DNA of 42,009 nucleotides, taken from NCBI GenBank assembly GCA_022448925.1, contig JAKVCP010000017.1:1-42009 (forward strand). The letters run 5' to 3'. Position numbers and translations under genes: made by a program. Origin of the DNA: Paracoccaceae bacterium. Its GTDB lineage: Bacteria; Pseudomonadota; Alphaproteobacteria; Rhodobacterales; Rhodobacteraceae. Shown here one piece after another: positions 24,397 through 34,017 of this stretch; position 1 is the first letter of the stretch; every line of letters begins with the position of its first letter. The notes under the pieces are model-generated. The model ran no database searches, was not told where the DNA came from, and saw only the letters and a list, made by a program, of their open reading frames with translations.

Positions 24397-25338
24397 ATGG
24401 CTTTGTTGAATTTCCGCAAGCGCGATGCCGCAGGCACCGACACGCCGCACAATGCCGAGCACAATGCCGAGTTAGAGGCCTTTCTGCACGGGTATTCGAT
24501 CGAGGTGATGCCGCGCACTGCCGAAAAGATCGATGCGTTTCCCGACCTGCTGCCCAAGGGGACACGCGTTTATATCGCCCATATCGAAGGCACTCCGATC
24601 GAGGATATGGTCCGCACAGCCCGGCGACTGGCGGAGGACGGCTATCCGGTCATGCCGCATTTTCCGGCACGGATCATCAAGGATGCAGCAACACTGCAAA
24701 ACTGGATTGCCATGTATCAGGGCGAAGCGGGCGTGACACAGGCGCTGCTTTTGGCCGGCGGCGTGTCCAAGCCGCATGGCGATTTCCACAGCTCGATGCA
24801 GTTGTTGGAAACGGACCTCTTTGGCAAGGCCGGTTTCACCCGGCTGCATGTGGCGGGGCATCCCGAAGGCAACCGGGACATCGATCCTGACGGATCGACA
24901 AAACTGGTCGATGAGGCGTTGCAGTGGAAACAGAGGTTTTCAGAAACCAGCGACGCGCAGATGGCGCTGGCCACGCAATTTGCGTTCGATGCAGACCCAA
25001 TCATCGCATGGGCTGACAGTCTGCGTGAGGCCGGGATCACCATTCCAGTTCACATCGGCATCGCCGGTCCGGCAAAGCTTCAGACCTTGATCAAGTTTGC
25101 GATTGCATGCGGTGTTGGCCCCTCGCTCAAGGTCTTGCAAAAACGCGCAATGGACGTGTCGAAATTGTTGCTGCCCTATGAACCCACAGAGGTTCTGACG
25201 AAGCTAGCCGCCCACAAGGCCGCCCACCCCGAATTTAACATTGAGGCGGTCCATTTCTTTCCACTCGGCGGCATCAAGACCAATGCCAACTGGGCCATCC
25301 GGAACGGTGGCGCGTCGACGCGTCCGGCGCACGGCTGA
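24397..25338 (+). CDS. Methylenetetrahydrofolate reductase-like (MetF family) protein
   Basis: A 313-residue TIM-barrel protein of the MTHFR superfamily: SIEVMPRTAEKIDAF near the start, YIAHIEGTP, ALLLAGGVSKPHGDF, FAFDADPI, PVHIGIAGPAKLQTL and a C-terminal HFFPLGGIKTNA. It is divergent from classical MetF, so it may differ in flavin use or partner. It would interconvert 5,10-methylene- and 5-methyl-THF in the cytoplasm. GGAGG lies seven bases before the ATG at 24397, which is preferred over an in-frame ATG at 24361. Linkage to a methyl-THF methyltransferase supports a role in handling methyl groups from methylated amines or sulfonium compounds rather than only methionine synthesis. Confidence 0.8.
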   Translation: MALLNFRKRDAAGTDTPHNAEHNAELEAFLHGYSIEVMPRTAEKIDAFPDLLPKGTRVYIAHIEGTPIEDMVRTARRLAEDGYPVMPHFPARIIKDAATLQNWIAMYQGEAGVTQALLLAGGVSKPHGDFHSSMQLLETDLFGKAGFTRLHVAGHPEGNRDIDPDGSTKLVDEALQWKQRFSETSDAQMALATQFAFDADPIIAWADSLREAGITIPVHIGIAGPAKLQTLIKFAIACGVGPSLKVLQKRAMDVSKLLLPYEPTEVLTKLAAHKAAHPEFNIEAVHFFPLGGIKTNANWAIRNGGASTRPAHG

Positions 25339-25341
25339 ACG

Positions 25342-26007
25342 ATGGAAGAGACCGCGCTCCTTTTTGACCTCGACGGGACGATGCTGATGAGCGACCCAAT
25401 CCACGTCGCGGTCTTTTCCGACATGATGGCAGACCGCGGCTGGCAGATAGACGAAGACGTATATATGGCGCATATCCACGGGCGTCTGAACGTAGACATA
25501 TTTGCCGAGTTTCTGCCCGATGAGCCGGACCCGCAGGCGCTTTCCGAGGCCAAGGAAGCGGAATTCCGCAATCGCCTGCCCCGCCCCTACCCGGCCATGC
25601 CAGGCTTGCCGGAACTTTTGGATGAGGCACAGGCAAAGGGGTGGAAGTTGGCAGTTGTCACCAATGCCATGCGCCCGAACGCCGAAGCCATGCTGACTGC
25701 GATCGGCCTGCGCGATCACTTCGAGGTGCTGATCATCGGCGAAGAATGTGAACGCGGCAAGCCCGATCCACTGCCCTACAGGCTGGCGATGGACCAGCTT
25801 GGCGTCACGCCATCGCAGTGCGTGATCTTCGAAGACAGCCCGTCCGGCCTACGCGCGGGACGCGCTTCGGGGGCCGTTGTCGTTGGCATCCGTTCCAGCC
25901 TTGACGACGAAACCCTCCGCGCCAACGGAGCGCATATCACTCTCAAAGACTTCACAGATCCAGCGCTCTCACAGGTGTTGGCCCAACGCACAGGATCCGC
26001 GGCATGA
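25342..26007 (+). CDS. HAD-superfamily phosphatase (beta-phosphoglucomutase-like)
   Basis: A 221-residue HAD subfamily I hydrolase. Motif I is FDLDGTML (two Asp), with a helical cap at about residues 15-85, motif II VVTNAM, motif III Lys in RGKPDP and motif IV FEDSPSG. The substrate is a small phosphorylated metabolite, not identifiable from sequence. It begins 3 bp after the MetF-like gene and overlaps the next gene by ATGA, so it is firmly in the one-carbon operon. This may point to a repair or phosphatase step in folate or cobamide metabolism; that is inference. Confidence 0.85.
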   Translation: MEETALLFDLDGTMLMSDPIHVAVFSDMMADRGWQIDEDVYMAHIHGRLNVDIFAEFLPDEPDPQALSEAKEAEFRNRLPRPYPAMPGLPELLDEAQAKGWKLAVVTNAMRPNAEAMLTAIGLRDHFEVLIIGEECERGKPDPLPYRLAMDQLGVTPSQCVIFEDSPSGLRAGRASGAVVVGIRSSLDDETLRANGAHITLKDFTDPALSQVLAQRTGSAA

Positions 26008-27065
26008 CCCGTACAATCGTTGAATCAAAAACAAAAACCGCAGTTCTGGGGTTTGACGAACCCTTTTGCGTTATTGGTGAACGCATCAACCCCACGGGGC
26101 GCAAGAAACTCGCAGCCGAGCTGGAGGCAGGGGATTTCTCTACCGTTGAGAAAGACGCCATCGCACAGGTTATGGCCGGGGCAACGGTTCTCGATATTAA
26201 TGCGGGTGTTGTCTACAATTCCAACCCCAACCCGAACGAAACGGAACCCCCCTTGATGACCGCAATCATCGAGCTGGTTCAGGGTTTGGTGGACGTGCCG
26301 CTGTGCATTGACAGCTCGGTTCCCGAAGCCCTGGAAGCTGGGCTAAAGGCCGCCGAAGGCCGCCCCCTGCTGAATTCAGTCACCGGTGAAGAAGACCGGC
26401 TAGAGTTCGTTCTTCCCCTGGTCAAAAAATACAATGTCCCTGTCGTGGCCATTTCAAATGACGATACAGGGATTTCCGAAGATCCCGACGTACGCTTTGC
26501 GGTCGCGAAGAAGATCGTGGAACGTGCCGCGGATTTTGGCATCCCGGCGCACGACATCGTCGTGGACCCGTTGGTCATGCCAATCGGAGCCATGGCAACC
26601 GCAGGCAACCAGGTCTTTACGCTGGTGCGCAAATTGCGCGAGGAGCTGGGCGTAAACACCACATGCGGGGCCTCCAACATCTCGTTCGGGCTGCCGAACC
26701 GGCACGGCATCAACAATGCCTTCCTGCCGATGGCCATGGGCGCAGGCATGACCAGCGCGATCATGAATCCCGTTGCACTTCCGGTGAGCCAAAAGAAAAT
26801 CGCTGAGAAAAAAGCCGAAGTCACCGCTGCCGGAATTGTTTTGCCCGACGGTCTGGACGATGAAACCTTTGTCACGCTGTTTGGCATGGGCTCGACACAG
26901 CCCCGCGCGGGCAAGGAGATGGAGGCCATTCGCGCCGCCAACCTTCTCACCAACAATGATGCGCATGGCGCCGACTGGATCAACTTTAACAAACCCCCCG
27001 CCAAGCCGGGCGAAGAGACAGGCCGTGGCGGCCGTCGGGGTGGTGGGCGTCGCCGGAGGGCCTGA
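26004..27065 (+). CDS. Methyltetrahydrofolate:corrinoid methyltransferase (pterin-binding domain)
   Basis: A 353-residue dihydropteroate-synthase-like TIM barrel. Pterin-binding features are VIGERINPTGRKKL at residues 23-36, VLDINAGV, LCIDSSVP, LLNSVTGE, VVDPLVMPIG and SNISFGLPNR. It resembles AcsE/MtgA-type enzymes that move a methyl group between a corrinoid protein and tetrahydrofolate. The C terminus carries an unusual Gly/Arg tail (GRGGRRGGGRRRR, about residues 339-351). No corrinoid protein, MttB-type methyltransferase or reactivase is present in the window, so its partners must be encoded elsewhere. It is the last gene of the operon and is followed by an intrinsic terminator. Confidence 0.85.
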   Translation: MTRTIVESKTKTAVLGFDEPFCVIGERINPTGRKKLAAELEAGDFSTVEKDAIAQVMAGATVLDINAGVVYNSNPNPNETEPPLMTAIIELVQGLVDVPLCIDSSVPEALEAGLKAAEGRPLLNSVTGEEDRLEFVLPLVKKYNVPVVAISNDDTGISEDPDVRFAVAKKIVERAADFGIPAHDIVVDPLVMPIGAMATAGNQVFTLVRKLREELGVNTTCGASNISFGLPNRHGINNAFLPMAMGAGMTSAIMNPVALPVSQKKIAEKKAEVTAAGIVLPDGLDDETFVTLFGMGSTQPRAGKEMEAIRAANLLTNNDAHGADWINFNKPPAKPGEETGRGGRRGGGRRRRA

Positions 27066-27066
27066 G

Positions 27067-27092
27067 CCGGCCAAACTTGGGGCCGGGCTTTT
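27067..27092 (+). terminator. Intrinsic terminator of the one-carbon operon
   Basis: CCGGCC (27067-27072) pairs with GGCCGG (27081-27086) around an 8-base loop, followed by GCTTTT. It starts right after the stop codon of the methyltransferase gene. Confidence 0.65.
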
Positions 27093-27766
27093 GTCTGTTT
27101 TGCCTGGCCCCGGTCTGGTTTCACTGCGCTGAGTGATCGGAAAATCGGGTGCGATTATTCCGTCCGGAACACGTCTTTCCAGAATTCCGCGGAATCACCT
27201 TGCTTGCCAAACCAGTCTTTCATTGCCGCTCTGGTCGTCAGGCCGTCACGTCAGGCCGTCACGTCAGGCAGGTGACGCGCGCCATGGGGCGCAGGCCCTG
27301 ACGCCTTTGCCGGTATCGTCATATTCTGAGGATCTTCCCCTCTCAGCACGGGACTGAACGTTTGCGCTCAACCTGTCTTGCCGATCTGAACTGGCCACTG
27401 TGATGGAGGCTCTCCGTGAGGAGCTAACATGTCTTTAAGGGGTATTCCAAAAGAGTAGGTTTCCACATGAATATGAGGACAGCCTGCCTCTCAATAAGGC
27501 AGAGTCGGTTTCCAGGTTCTTGCATGAAAACACTGCGCGCCTTGGGTCTTACGGTGTCCCGATCGAACATATCTGACTAGTTCCAAAATCAGTAAGTGGC
27601 CATTGCCACAAATTGAACGAACGGCCGTTCCGTCAGCGCGCGACCAGTACATTCGGCGCGCAGCGAATGACCGCCGCTTTCGCTCGGTCTGTGAGTGGTC
27701 TGACGTGTGGCCACTTTCGCGCCCTTGGGTCAGTTCGGCCGATGCACACGGCCAAACACGCTAGGG
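27093..27766. other. Gene-free stretch with repeats, possible decayed DNA
   Basis: About 670 bp without a convincing coding frame on either strand; short open frames here lack ribosome sites and family motifs. It contains a 12-bp palindrome ATTCCGCGGAAT (27184-27195), a 13-bp tandem repeat (27238-27269), a GTGGC-CATT-GCCAC hairpin (27596-27609) and a 9-bp inverted repeat AAGTGGCCA/TGGCCACTT (27594-27602 and 27708-27716). A stretch near 27400-27450 has a strong GGAG site and a nine-codon frame (MSLRGIPKE), which could be debris of a mobile element, but no transposase domain is recognisable. Confidence 0.5.
27238..27269. repeat. 13-bp tandem repeat, two and a half copies
   Basis: TCAGGCCGTCACG occurs twice in tandem (27238-27250 and 27251-27263), followed by a partial TCAGGC. 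No function is evident; it lies in the gene-free stretch. Confidence 0.7.
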
Positions 27767-30700
27767 TCATTTGGCGCGGGCGGCCTTGCGTTGTTGCACC
27801 ACTTTTTCGGCAAGGTCACGTGCAATGGCAAACGCGCCTTGGATCTTGTCCTTGTCGCGCTTCCAGTCACGCCGAACGACGATCTTGTTGTCCTTGACCT
27901 TGGCAAGTCCGTCTTGCGCCTTGATAAAGGCAACCAGCCCTTCCGGCGATGCAAACTTGTCGTTGTGGAACTGAATGGTCGCGCCCTTCGGACCGCCGTC
28001 CAGCTTGGCAATGCCCGCTTTCTTGCACATCGCCTTGATCCGGACCACAAGCAGCAAGGTGTTCACCTCACGCGGTAATTTCCCAAACCTATCAATGAGT
28101 TCTGCTGCAAAGCCTTCGAGTTCCACTTTTGTGGTCAAAGAAGACAGCCGGCGGTAAAGACCAAGGCGCACATCAAGGTCAGGCACATAGTCTTCGGGGA
28201 TCAGCACAGGCACGCCTAGATTGATCTGTGGCGCCCATTGATCATCCGCATTGCTCAGACCTTCGACTTCGCCGGATCGTATCTTGGCGATCGCCTCCTC
28301 CAGCATCTGCTGATAAAGTTCATAGCCCACATCGCGCATTTGACCGGATTGTTCTTCGCCCAGCAGATTGCCTGCACCGCGAATGTCCAGATCCTGGCTG
28401 GCGAGTGAAAACCCCGCCCCCAGAGTATCAAGACTGCCCAGCACGCGCAGTCGCTTTTCCGCGGTCTGGGTCAGTTTGGCGCGCGGTTTAGTGGTCAGAA
28501 ACGCGTAGGCCCGGGTCTTTGAACGGCCAACCCGCCCCCGGATCTGGTAAAGCTGAGACAGGCCAAACATGTCAGCACGGTGTACGACCATCGTATTGGC
28601 GGTCGGAATATCAAGGCCACTTTCCACAATGGTCGTAGCCAACAGCACATCGTATTTACCGTCGTAAAACGCGTTCATACGCTGATCAAGATCACCGGCC
28701 GCCATCTGTCCATGTGCCACCACATAGGACAACTCGGGCAATTGTTCCTTCAGAAACGTCTCTATTTCAGCCAAGTCCGAGATGCGCGGCACCACGTAAA
28801 AACTTTGCCCGCCGCGGTAATGCTCACGCAAGAGCGCCTCGCGGATGGTCACGGCATCAAATTCGCTGACATAGGTCCGAATGGCCAATCGGTCGACAGG
28901 TGGCGTGCCGATGATTGACAGGTCCCGGACGCCCGTCAGGCTAAGTTGCAACGTGCGCGGGATCGGCGTCGCGGTCAACGTCAGCACATGAATGTCCGTG
29001 CGCAATTGCTTTAACCGCTCTTTGTGCGCCACACCAAAGTGCTGCTCTTCGTCGATGATAAGCAGACCGAGGTTTTGAAACCGGATCCTCTTGGCCAGCA
29101 AGGCATGCGTTCCAACCACGATATCCACGGTGCCCCGGCCAAGACCCTCGCGGGTCTTGTCTGCTTCCTTCGCACCAACAAACCGAGACAAGGGCCTGAC
29201 TTCCAGTGGAAATCCGCGGAACCGTTCTGCAAAGCTCTTGAAGTGCTGCCGCGCCAAAAGCGTGGTCGGAGCGACCACCGCGACCTGCACTCCGGACATG
29301 GCGGCCACAAAGGCCGCGCGCATCGCAACCTCGGTCTTGCCAAAGCCCACATCGCCACAGACCAGACGATCCATGGGCTGACCCGAATGCATGTCATCCA
29401 TCACGTCATTAATGGCGCGCAGCTGATCGTCAGTTTCCTGATACGGAAAACGCGCGGCAAAAGTTTCCCAGGCGCCCGGCGGCGGATCCATCACCGGGGC
29501 CCTGCGCAGTGCACGCTCTGCCGCGATACGGATCAGCCGGTCCGCCATTTCGCGAATGCGTTCTTTCAGTTTTGCCTTTTTGGCCTGCCAGGCGCCCCCA
29601 CCAAGTTTGTCCAGCAGTCCTTCTTCGTGACCGTATTTGGACAGCAACTCGATGTTTTCAACCGGCAGGAAAAGACGGGCGCCCTCGGCGTATTCCAGCA
29701 GCAAACACTCATGCGCAGCACCGGCCGCAGTGATCACATCCAAGCCTTGATAGCGTCCTATTCCGTGATCAACATGCACAACCAGATCGCCGGGGTTCAG
29801 CGATTGCGTTTCGGTCAGGAAATTTTCGGCCTTGCGTCGCTTGCGCGGAGACCGGATCAGGCGGTCTCCCAGCACGTCCTGCTCTGAGATCACCGTCATA
29901 TCATCGGTTTCAAAGCCGTGTTCCAAGGGCCACAACGCCAGATGCAGACCCTGTTTGCCAAGCCTCGTCCCGTTTGAAACGGGAATGGCTTCTGCCAGGC
30001 CTTCATCTTCGATCAATCCGGTCAAACGGTCGCGTGCGCCTTCTGAGTAGCTGGCGACCACAACCGGGCCTCGTTCGAGCCGCGCTTTGATATGAGAAGC
30101 CAATGCACTGAAAAGACTTACATTTTCCTGCTGTCGTTCCGGCGAAAAGTTGCGCCCGATACGTCCACCGGCATCCACAACACCTGGACCTGTTGCCTGT
30201 GGCAGCGGATGCAGTTGCAGAACGCGCCGGTCCTGAATGGCATCTGTCCAGGCTGCATCGTCCAAATAAAGCAATCCCGGTGGTGTCGGTTTGTAGACCG
30301 TGTCCATCCGGTTCTTCTGTTCCAGTGCATGCTTGCGATTTTCGTATTGATCGACAATCGTATCCCAGCGTGCCAGGCGGGCGGGCGTCGCCTGATCGTC
30401 CAGGGTCACCGTGGCATCTGGCAGATAGTCAAACACCGTCTCGAGACGCTCATGGAAGAACGGCAACCAATGTTCAATGCCCTGATGCTTTCGACCGGCG
30501 CTCACGGCCTCATACAGCGGGTCATCCGTTCCGGCGGCGCCGAACTCGATACGATAGTTCTGACGAAAACGTGTGGTTGCCGCTTCATCGAGGATCACCT
30601 CAGAGACAGGGGCAAGTTCCACAAGCTCCAGCGTTTCGGTCGTTCGCTGGGTCGCCGGATCAAAGCGCCGGGCGCCGTCCAGAATGTCACCGAACAGATC

Positions 30701-31225
30701 CAGCCGCACCGGCCCGCCATCGCCAGGCGGGTAGATATCGATGATCCCGCCTCGTACGGCATAGTCACCGGGTTCCAGCACTGTTGGTGCCTGAGTAAAG
30801 CCCATACGCACCAAGAACGCCCTCAGCGCAGCCTCGTCTATTCTTTCATCGACGCGCGCTGTGAATGCGGCGTCCCGAAGAACCGCCCGTGCAGGCACTC
30901 TTTGGCTGGCCGCGTTCAGCGTTGTCAGAAGAACAAACTGTCCCGGCATCCCATGCACCAGCCCGGCAAGCGTCGCCATTCGGGCGGCTGCAATATCGGG
31001 ATTGGGAGAGACACGGTCATAGGGCAGGCAATCCCAGCCGGGAAAGCGCACAACCGGCATGTCTGGCGCCCAGAACCGCAGCGCATCCTGCATCTGTGCC
31101 ATTCGCTTGTCATCACGCGCCACGTGAAGGACAGGGCCATTCCGGGTGGCGAGCTCTTTCAGGATTAAACGGGCGTCAAACCCCTCGGGCGCGCCGCCCA
31201 TGGTGATGTGGCGTGTCTGTGTCAT
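27767..31225 (-). CDS. mfd: Transcription-repair coupling factor Mfd
   Basis: At 1152 residues this is a full-length Mfd. Order of domains: UvrB-like N-terminal module ([14 protein letters not shown] and a GD-x-VRGGIID-like segment), the CarD-like RNA-polymerase-binding module near residue 480 ([16 protein letters not shown]), the helicase core with Walker [10 protein letters not shown] near 620 and [12 protein letters not shown] near 725, and a C-terminal TRCF domain. It displaces RNA polymerase stalled at lesions and recruits UvrA. A start at 31225 is used although its ribosome site is weak; a second ATG at 31201 is possible. It follows the small membrane protein gene by 33 bp. Confidence 0.95.
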   Translation of the reverse strand: MTQTRHITMGGAPEGFDARLILKELATRNGPVLHVARDDKRMAQMQDALRFWAPDMPVVRFPGWDCLPYDRVSPNPDIAAARMATLAGLVHGMPGQFVLLTTLNAASQRVPARAVLRDAAFTARVDERIDEAALRAFLVRMGFTQAPTVLEPGDYAVRGGIIDIYPPGDGGPVRLDLFGDILDGARRFDPATQRTTETLELVELAPVSEVILDEAATTRFRQNYRIEFGAAGTDDPLYEAVSAGRKHQGIEHWLPFFHERLETVFDYLPDATVTLDDQATPARLARWDTIVDQYENRKHALEQKNRMDTVYKPTPPGLLYLDDAAWTDAIQDRRVLQLHPLPQATGPGVVDAGGRIGRNFSPERQQENVSLFSALASHIKARLERGPVVVASYSEGARDRLTGLIEDEGLAEAIPVSNGTRLGKQGLHLALWPLEHGFETDDMTVISEQDVLGDRLIRSPRKRRKAENFLTETQSLNPGDLVVHVDHGIGRYQGLDVITAAGAAHECLLLEYAEGARLFLPVENIELLSKYGHEEGLLDKLGGGAWQAKKAKLKERIREMADRLIRIAAERALRRAPVMDPPPGAWETFAARFPYQETDDQLRAINDVMDDMHSGQPMDRLVCGDVGFGKTEVAMRAAFVAAMSGVQVAVVAPTTLLARQHFKSFAERFRGFPLEVRPLSRFVGAKEADKTREGLGRGTVDIVVGTHALLAKRIRFQNLGLLIIDEEQHFGVAHKERLKQLRTDIHVLTLTATPIPRTLQLSLTGVRDLSIIGTPPVDRLAIRTYVSEFDAVTIREALLREHYRGGQSFYVVPRISDLAEIETFLKEQLPELSYVVAHGQMAAGDLDQRMNAFYDGKYDVLLATTIVESGLDIPTANTMVVHRADMFGLSQLYQIRGRVGRSKTRAYAFLTTKPRAKLTQTAEKRLRVLGSLDTLGAGFSLASQDLDIRGAGNLLGEEQSGQMRDVGYELYQQMLEEAIAKIRSGEVEGLSNADDQWAPQINLGVPVLIPEDYVPDLDVRLGLYRRLSSLTTKVELEGFAAELIDRFGKLPREVNTLLLVVRIKAMCKKAGIAKLDGGPKGATIQFHNDKFASPEGLVAFIKAQDGLAKVKDNKIVVRRDWKRDKDKIQGAFAIARDLAEKVVQQRKAARAK

Positions 31226-31258
31226 GCACTGCTCTATTTGGCCTTTGCGCCAAGTGGG

Positions 31259-31786
31259 TCAACCACCCAAGGCGCCAATGGAAAGGTTTTGGTACATGCC
31301 CCAAAGGGCAGTTACGAAAATTGAGATCATGCCCATCAACTGAGTGAGAACGCGATGGATCGCCAGGCGGCGCCAGAGAGCTTCTCCGGCGTTGGCATCG
31401 TTGCGGATGCGCAACGCTGTTCGCACGCTCATCAATGCGATCAGCGACATTGGAAAAGCCAGAAGAAAGACCGCTTGGGCAAATTCGACATCATAGAAGA
31501 ATCCCAACACCATAAGCCCGGTTAAGAGAAAGCAGGCCAAAGCCAGGATCCACAGCCCTGCTTCATGTGCAATGAACAGAATCCGGTTTGCGTTGATCCT
31601 TGCCAGATCCTCCAAATCGACCGCCGCCTGACCGCCATGGCGCTTTGCGCGGGCCACCATGTCGAATGGCACCCCCAAAACCCAATGACTCGTGGTGGAC
31701 CACATCACAGCCAGGGCAATCCAGAACCAAAGGTTGGAAAATGACCGCATATCAATAACTTCGAAAACAGCGAGATGCCAATCCAA
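31259..31786 (-). CDS. Small membrane protein (annotated in relatives as 'component of SufBCD complex')
   Basis: A 175-residue protein with about four hydrophobic segments (FWIALAVMW, LWILALACFLLTGLMVLGF, FLLAFPMSLIALM, ISIFVTALWGMY). A TTG at 31786 is taken as the start because it has an AAGGG site seven bases upstream and yields MDWHLAVFEVIDMRSFSNLW, which I recall as the conserved N terminus in Rhodobacterales homologues. The ATG at 31750 is the alternative. Relatives are often called a SufBCD component, but nothing in this sequence or neighbourhood supports an iron-sulfur role. It is probably cotranscribed with mfd. Confidence 0.7.
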   Translation of the reverse strand: MDWHLAVFEVIDMRSFSNLWFWIALAVMWSTTSHWVLGVPFDMVARAKRHGGQAAVDLEDLARINANRILFIAHEAGLWILALACFLLTGLMVLGFFYDVEFAQAVFLLAFPMSLIALMSVRTALRIRNDANAGEALWRRLAIHRVLTQLMGMISIFVTALWGMYQNLSIGALGG

Positions 31787-31917
31787 GGGGCTGCCCTTTG
31801 CTTAGAAGTCGCGCTGCGACCGTGTGGCGCCGCGCAGAGAGTTGCGGGGTGCTAAGGCACCCTCTTGAGAAGATCGGCATTCCATGCCACCCAATGCAGG
31901 CGATAGCAAGGACCTAG

Positions 31918-32919
<1,002 letters not shown>

Positions 32920-32942
32920 TCGCACATGGTTACTTTGGCAAG

Positions 32943-32971
32943 GTGACAGGCGATGCGTGCCGGCGTATAAC
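32943..32971 (+). promoter_or_regulatory. Sigma-70-like promoter of the SYLF lipoprotein gene
   Basis: GTGACA (32943-32948) and TATAAC (32966-32971) with a 17-bp spacer match the housekeeping consensus well. The -10 box lies 62 bases before the ATG at 33033. Confidence 0.5.
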
Positions 32972-33032
32972 AGTCGCAACCGGCGGAAAACTCCGGGCAC
33001 AGAACATCGGCAAACAATCGGACGAGCAGACA

Positions 33033-33593
33033 ATGACCCAGCTATCACGACGCAATTTTTCTCTTGCACTTGGCGCAGTTCCGCTTGTGGCGGCCTGCAC
33101 CGGAAATGGCATCGGCAGCCCCGGGCCTCAGAAAATCGACGCTCGCGTTGATGCGACACTGGCACAGATGTTCCGCCAGTTCCCAGCAACCCAAGGTCTT
33201 GACACCAAGGCTGCTGGGGTTCTGGTGATGCCTGTGGTCACAGAGGCCTCACTCGGATTGGGCGGAGGATTTGGCCGCGGCGCGCTGCGCATTGGTGGTG
33301 CTACGGTTGATTACTACTCGATGACAAAGGCCAGCACTGGCTTGCAAATTGGAGCCTCGCAGCACGCCCATGTGCTATTTTTCATGACTGACGAGTCGCT
33401 CAGCAATTTCCGTCGGTCGCCGGGCTTTGCGGCTGGTGCAAATATCCTTTACGCCATTCCAGAGGGTGGCGAGACTTTGAACGCCGAAACGACAACGTCG
33501 CTGGCACCGATCATCGCGGTGCTCTTCGGGCAGGCAGGTCTGCGCGTGGGGGCCAACCTTGAAGGCGTAAAATACACGCGGATCATTCCGTGA
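33033..33593 (+). CDS. SYLF-domain (Ysc84-type) lipid-binding lipoprotein
   Basis: A 186-residue protein. The N terminus SRRNFSLALGAVPLVAAC combines a twin-arginine motif with a lipobox (VAAC), so it is probably a Tat-exported lipoprotein anchored at Cys21. The body is a SYLF domain: KAAGVLVMPVV, GLGGGFGRGAL, YYSMTKASTGLQIGASQ, and repeated Gly-rich strands to the end. SYLF domains bind phosphoinositides in eukaryotes; in bacteria the role is unknown and envelope related. A longer frame to 32943 runs through its own promoter and is rejected. Confidence 0.82.
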   Translation: MTQLSRRNFSLALGAVPLVAACTGNGIGSPGPQKIDARVDATLAQMFRQFPATQGLDTKAAGVLVMPVVTEASLGLGGGFGRGALRIGGATVDYYSMTKASTGLQIGASQHAHVLFFMTDESLSNFRRSPGFAAGANILYAIPEGGETLNAETTTSLAPIIAVLFGQAGLRVGANLEGVKYTRIIP

Positions 33594-33605
33594 TTGACGT
33601 CCCGA

Positions 33606-33628
33606 CATGTGGGGCTGTGCCCCACATG
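33606..33628 (+). terminator. Strong hairpin downstream of the SYLF lipoprotein gene
   Basis: CATGTGGGGC-TGT-GCCCCACATG is a perfect 10-bp stem with a 3-base loop, 12 bases after the stop codon. No T run follows, so it may act with Rho or protect the mRNA end. Confidence 0.5.
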
Positions 33629-33945
33629 ACACCGGCCCGTTTGTGCGGCCCAAGACACATCCCCACACATGACGTGGCCATTCAGCCATAGGTGCAGTTG
33701 CCTTGGCTTTTGCCGCACAAGCAGATTTGGAACGGGCCGGTGACGCGCCATGGCGCATTGCGTTTTCAGGTCCAGGTGCTTTTTGCGCGGTCGCAAGAAG
33801 ACCCATCCAGGCTGCCAACGCTGACGTGCGCGTGGCCCTGTGATGCCGCACGGACCAGGCGCAGCATGACAGAACTAACTTTTCAATGAAACCAGTGTCT
33901 TAGAAAAATGTAGGGGGCGACACCCCTTCCCTTACCTGCCAGCCA

Positions 33946-33975
33946 TTGCGCCCCATATCCTGTCTCTGATATACT
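33946..33975 (+). promoter_or_regulatory. Candidate gyrA promoter
   Basis: TTGCGC (33946-33951) and TATACT (33970-33975) are separated by 18 bp. The -10 box lies about 42 bases before the GTG start of gyrA. Confidence 0.4.
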
Positions 33976-34017
33976 GAAGGCCAACAAAATATAGAATAAC
34001 AACGGACGGGCATCTAC

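Larger units (their letters stand above)
33594..34017. other. 424-bp intergenic region before gyrA
   Basis: It holds a strong hairpin after the SYLF gene (33606-33628), the gyrA promoter, and no convincing gene. On the minus strand the frame ending at 33682 reads PWRVTGPFQICLCGKSQGN, with a Cys-x-Cys-Gly-x-Ser arrangement, but it is interrupted by a TGA at 33766-33768 and has no start signal. It may be debris of a small metal-binding gene or chance. Confidence 0.5.

Noticed and set aside
33766-33768. In-frame TGA read as selenocysteine in the Cys-rich frame
   Set aside because: There is no selenoprotein homology and no SECIS-like hairpin; decay or chance is simpler.
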